This document shows, piece after piece, positions 6,086 through 7,730 of a stretch of 7,730 nucleotides of DNA. The notes beneath the pieces were generated by a model. It saw only the letters and a program-made list of their open reading frames with translations, made no database searches and was not told the origin of the DNA. The DNA comes from Streptosporangiaceae bacterium (GTDB lineage Bacteria > Actinomycetota > Actinomycetes > Streptosporangiales > Streptosporangiaceae): assembly GCA_030043395.1 (NCBI GenBank), contig JASHXW010000040.1, positions 1-7,730 of the forward strand. Direction: 5' to 3'. The number at the start of each line of letters is the position of its first letter. Within the stretch, counting starts at the first letter, position 1. Made by a program: the position numbers and the translations under genes.

Positions 6086-7091
6086 GACGCAAGTAATCCG
6101 AGGCGACGATCAGTGCCCGCGCCATCTGGCTGCGCCAGAGCCGCCAGTCGTGCACGCCGGGCACCTCGAAGTAGTGGTGCGCGATCCGCAGCCTCCTGAG
6201 CTCTGCGGCGAAGGCAGTGTTCTGCCCCGCTAGCGGGTCGCTCCTGCCGACGTAGAACCAGATGAAGGTGTGGTCTCGGCGCAACCGCGAGGCCAGTGAG
6301 CGGACCTCCACTGCGGGGCTGTTCTCAGCGAGCCTGAGCCGGCTGTGACCGAAGATCGCCGGTATCCGATCCGCCCTCATGTAGCCAGACCAGCTCTCGA
6401 TCAGGCCGTACTCACCGGGATGGTGCAAGGCGATGTTGAGAGCGCCGTAACCGCCTTCCGACAGGCCCCCGATGCCCCTGCTACGCCCGCTGGTCAACGT
6501 CCGGTACCGGGTATCGATCACCCCGGTCAGGTCCCTGGCGACGAAGGTCGCCCAGTCGTTGCCGCGGCGTATGCCGTTAGCCCACTCCTCGTCGGCCAGG
6601 AACGACCGGGTGCCAGTCGGCATGACCAGGATCAGGGGCTTCATGCGGTGCGATGCGACCAGAGTCGCTTCGGTGGTGGCGACCTGGCCGATGTTCACGA
6701 AGCCCAGCGGCTCCCCTGGGAAGCCGTGGAGCAGGTACAAGACCGGATAGCGCAGCCCAGGATGGCTGGCGTATCCCGGCGGGAGCACGACGTAAACCAG
6801 GTCGGGATAGCCTGCTATCGCCGCGGAACGCACCCGGATGGTCTCGACGGTGGGCAGTACTACCGGGACGATCGTCGACCCGCCCGGATGGTGCAGCGCC
6901 AGGACATGCGGTGCGCTCGGCGCCGGGAAGCCCCGGTACAGCCAGAAGGTGGACACGTAGCGGATCACCCCGATCGCGCCGGCCACGGCCAGCGCGGCGC
7001 AGGTGACCGCGACCAGGACGAGGGTCAGCCGTCGGCGCGCAGCGGAGTCCGGGCGGTAACCGATGCCCCCGCGGTGCGACGCCCCGTGCAC
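6078..7091 (-). CDS. Membrane-anchored alpha/beta-hydrolase, esterase-D/antigen-85-like fold
   Basis: The 337-residue product has an Arg-rich N-terminus, one membrane helix (about residues 22-45, likely a signal anchor with the enzyme outside the membrane) and a putative esterase domain (PF00756 type). Visible marks: YPDLVYVVLPPGY (95-107), the oxyanion-hole loop LLHGFPGEP (120-128), the nucleophile elbow GGLSEGGYGALN (208-219) with Ser211, an acid candidate Asp285 in YVGRSDPLAG, and His314 in VPGVHDWRLWR. The triad is complete. This family includes S-formylglutathione hydrolases, trehalose-ester hydrolases and mycolyltransferases; the anchor suggests an envelope substrate. The start is GTG with GGGACGG 6 bases upstream; no upstream in-frame ATG was found. 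It is the first large gene of the minus-strand operon, overlapping the synthase gene by 8 bases. That context makes hydrolysis of aminoacylated phosphatidylglycerol or another lipid ester the first guess, but no substrate can be read from sequence. Confidence 0.85.
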   Translation of the reverse strand: MHGASHRGGIGYRPDSAARRRLTLVLVAVTCAALAVAGAIGVIRYVSTFWLYRGFPAPSAPHVLALHHPGGSTIVPVVLPTVETIRVRSAAIAGYPDLVYVVLPPGYASHPGLRYPVLYLLHGFPGEPLGFVNIGQVATTEATLVASHRMKPLILVMPTGTRSFLADEEWANGIRRGNDWATFVARDLTGVIDTRYRTLTSGRSRGIGGLSEGGYGALNIALHHPGEYGLIESWSGYMRADRIPAIFGHSRLRLAENSPAVEVRSLASRLRRDHTFIWFYVGRSDPLAGQNTAFAAELRRLRIAHHYFEVPGVHDWRLWRSQMARALIVASDYLRHG

Positions 7092-7093
7092 GA

Positions 7094-7162
7094 TCAGCCG
7101 TCCCGAGATCCTGCAGCCGGGATACGGTCGGGCGGCGCCAATCCGGCGCCCGGGATCAGCAT
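7094..7162 (-). CDS. Possible 22-codon leader ORF coupled to the esterase gene
   Basis: An ATG at 7162-7160 has GTGAGGA 7 bases upstream, a better ribosome-binding site than the esterase GTG itself has. It opens a frame reading MLIPGAGLAPPDRIPAAGSR followed by Asp-Gly and TGA. The stop ends two bases before the esterase GTG at 7091, which would suit termination-reinitiation. The peptide has no run of a single regulatory amino acid and no membrane segment, so it does not look like a classical attenuator peptide. It also contains a GGCGCC-AATCC-GGCGCC hairpin (7134-7150). It may be a real leader or only the start of the transcript's 5' region. Confidence 0.35.
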   Translation of the reverse strand: MLIPGAGLAPPDRIPAAGSRDG

Positions 7163-7221
7163 GTCCCCATCCTCACCATCAAGCCCCCCAATCGATTAAT
7201 GACCACATCATCGGGGCAAAG

Positions 7222-7239
7222 CGGACATCACGTTGTCCG
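7222..7239. promoter_or_regulatory. Operator-like dyad CGGACA-N6-TGTCCG
   Basis: A perfect 6+6 inverted repeat with a 6-base centre (TCACGT), 18 bases overall, the size expected for a dimeric repressor site. It overlaps the likely promoter zone of the esterase operon, directly upstream of the possible TTGCCC -35 element. No regulator gene is in the window. Confidence 0.35.
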
Positions 7240-7287
7240 GGGATTTCGGCCAGGCCACATCGAGTAACGCCGGGCGAGACTGCGGGG

Positions 7288-7297
7288 TTTCCGGAAA
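7288..7297. promoter_or_regulatory. TTTCCGGAAA palindrome
   Basis: A perfect 10-base palindrome near the middle of the divergent intergenic region, flanked by a GTAACG (7264-7269) / CGTTAC (7305-7310) inverted pair. It is a candidate protein-binding site; no factor can be named. Confidence 0.25.
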
Positions 7298-7456
7298 GTC
7301 GAATCGTTACACACGAGAATCTGACGCTGACCTGCCCCGATGTTCGGATGCAATCTGCGACGAACCACTCCAGCTCGCCTCGTCCCGGGCAACTTGCCGC
7401 TGGCCCGGCTGTCGGCAGCAAGGTCTAGCGTGGGTGGAGACTGAGCGGGCCCGAGT

Positions 7457-7463
7457 AAGGGGA
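7457..7463 (+). promoter_or_regulatory. Ribosome-binding site of the isochorismatase-family gene
   Basis: AAGGGGA lies 4 bases before the ATG at 7468. It is one of the strongest ribosome-binding sites in the window and fixes this start. Confidence 0.7.
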
Positions 7464-7467
7464 CGGC

Positions 7468-7730
7468 ATGACAACGCTAGCTAACCGGCCGAATACGGCG
7501 CTTCTCGTGATCGATGTCCAGAACGGCGTCGTCGCGGGCAATTACGAACGCGATGCCGTCGTGGCGAACGTCGGCCGCCTCGTCGATAAGGCGCGGCGGG
7601 AGGGCGTGCCCGTGGTGTGGGTGCAGCACAACGACGAAGACCTCGCGCGGGGCAGCGAGGAGTGGCTGATCGTTCCCGAGCTTTCCCCCGACGACGCCGA
7701 GCCGCTGATCGAGAAGAGCTACGGCGACTC
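7468..7730 (+). CDS. Isochorismatase-family cysteine hydrolase, N-terminal part (runs off right edge)
   Basis: The first 87 codons are present. The product begins MTTLANRPNTALLVIDVQNG, where Asp16 in the LLVIDVQNG strand is the catalytic aspartate of the family. GVPVVWVQHNDEDLARGSEE (46-65) is the usual W-x-Q-H-x-D region after the second strand, and IEKSYGD (81-87) holds Lys83, the catalytic lysine. The nucleophilic cysteine would lie beyond the edge. Members hydrolyse isochorismate, nicotinamide, N-carbamoyl compounds and others; the short N-terminus and this motif form are typical of small stand-alone cysteine hydrolases of about 180 residues, so the substrate is open. It is divergent from the esterase operon, with its own upstream region. 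Confidence 0.85.
   Translation, partial: MTTLANRPNTALLVIDVQNGVVAGNYERDAVVANVGRLVDKARREGVPVVWVQHNDEDLARGSEEWLIVPELSPDDAEPLIEKSYGD

Larger units (their letters stand above)
7209..7342. promoter_or_regulatory. Widely spaced 10-base inverted repeat, CATCGGGGCA / TGCCCCGATG
   Basis: The arms are 7209-7218 and 7333-7342, perfect over 10 bases, with 114 bases between. Read outward, the same TGCCCCGATG points at each flanking gene: its end lies 118 bases from the esterase start on the minus side and 126 bases from the isochorismatase start on the plus side. This symmetric placement suggests one regulator acting on both units, though a chance repeat of this length within 300 GC-rich bases is not excluded. 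Confidence 0.35.
7163..7467. other. Divergent intergenic region of lower GC
   Basis: About 305 bases separate the esterase operon (minus) from the isochorismatase gene (plus). I see no convincing protein gene or RNA gene. The region is visibly less GC-rich than the genes, as expected for promoters. It holds the AT-rich AATCGATTAAT (7190-7200), a TTGCCC hexamer on the minus strand (7219-7214) that could be a -35 element for the esterase operon, and TAGCGT at 7426-7431 that could be a -10 element for the plus gene; neither has a well-spaced partner, so both are weak. Several dyads listed separately lie here and suggest regulation of both transcription units. Confidence 0.5.

Noticed and set aside
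6345..7199. A 284-codon open frame on the plus strand opposite the esterase gene
   Set aside because: No motifs, low-complexity composition, fully antisense to a gene with a complete catalytic triad.
7179..7421. An 80-codon minus-strand frame in the divergent intergenic region
   Set aside because: No ribosome-binding site or family likeness seen, and it covers the dyads and promoter-like AT-rich segment; probably chance.

Overview
The window is high-GC DNA with tightly packed genes, GTG as well as ATG starts, Ala/Arg/Gly-rich proteins and short overlaps between genes. This suggests a chromosomal segment of an actinomycete; I cannot place it more narrowly. I see no rRNA, tRNA, CRISPR array, transposase or plasmid gene.

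Layout from left to right. (a) 1-166, minus: the first 55 codons of an amidohydrolase-type protein, running off the left edge. (b) 334-1518, plus, divergent from (a): a PLP-dependent aminotransferase of the MalY/PatB (C-S lyase) type. (c) 1527-2753, minus, converging on (b) with an 8-base gap: a CPA2-type cation:proton antiporter with no regulatory domain. (d) 2801-2872, plus: a short decayed copy of the 3' end of a MalY-type aminotransferase gene, about 83% identical in DNA to the tail of (b). (e) 3752-2862, minus: a DMT/EamA-like membrane transporter. (f) 6085-3749, minus: a membrane-bound aminoacyl-phosphatidylglycerol synthase (MprF/LpiA type). (g) 7091-6078, minus: a membrane-anchored esterase-D-fold hydrolase. 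(h) 7163-7467: a divergent intergenic region of lower GC with several dyads. (i) 7468-7730, plus: the start of an isochorismatase-family hydrolase, running off the right edge.

Genes (g), (f) and (e) are read in that order from the minus strand and overlap by 8 and 4 bases, so they are almost certainly one translationally coupled operon. The antiporter follows 108 bases later and may be read through. The likely theme is cell-envelope lipid chemistry: the synthase loads amino acids from aminoacyl-tRNA onto phosphatidylglycerol, and the membrane-anchored esterase could remove them or process another envelope ester. The DMT protein and the antiporter would be membrane transport partners with unknown substrates. 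This coupling is inference; overlap and family membership are what the sequence shows.

The points most worth a second look are the aminotransferase tail remnant that brackets the antiporter gene, the esterase-synthase-transporter operon with a possible coupled 22-codon leader ORF, symmetrically placed inverted repeats in the intergenic region between the operon and the isochorismatase gene, and altered family motifs in the synthase and the antiporter.
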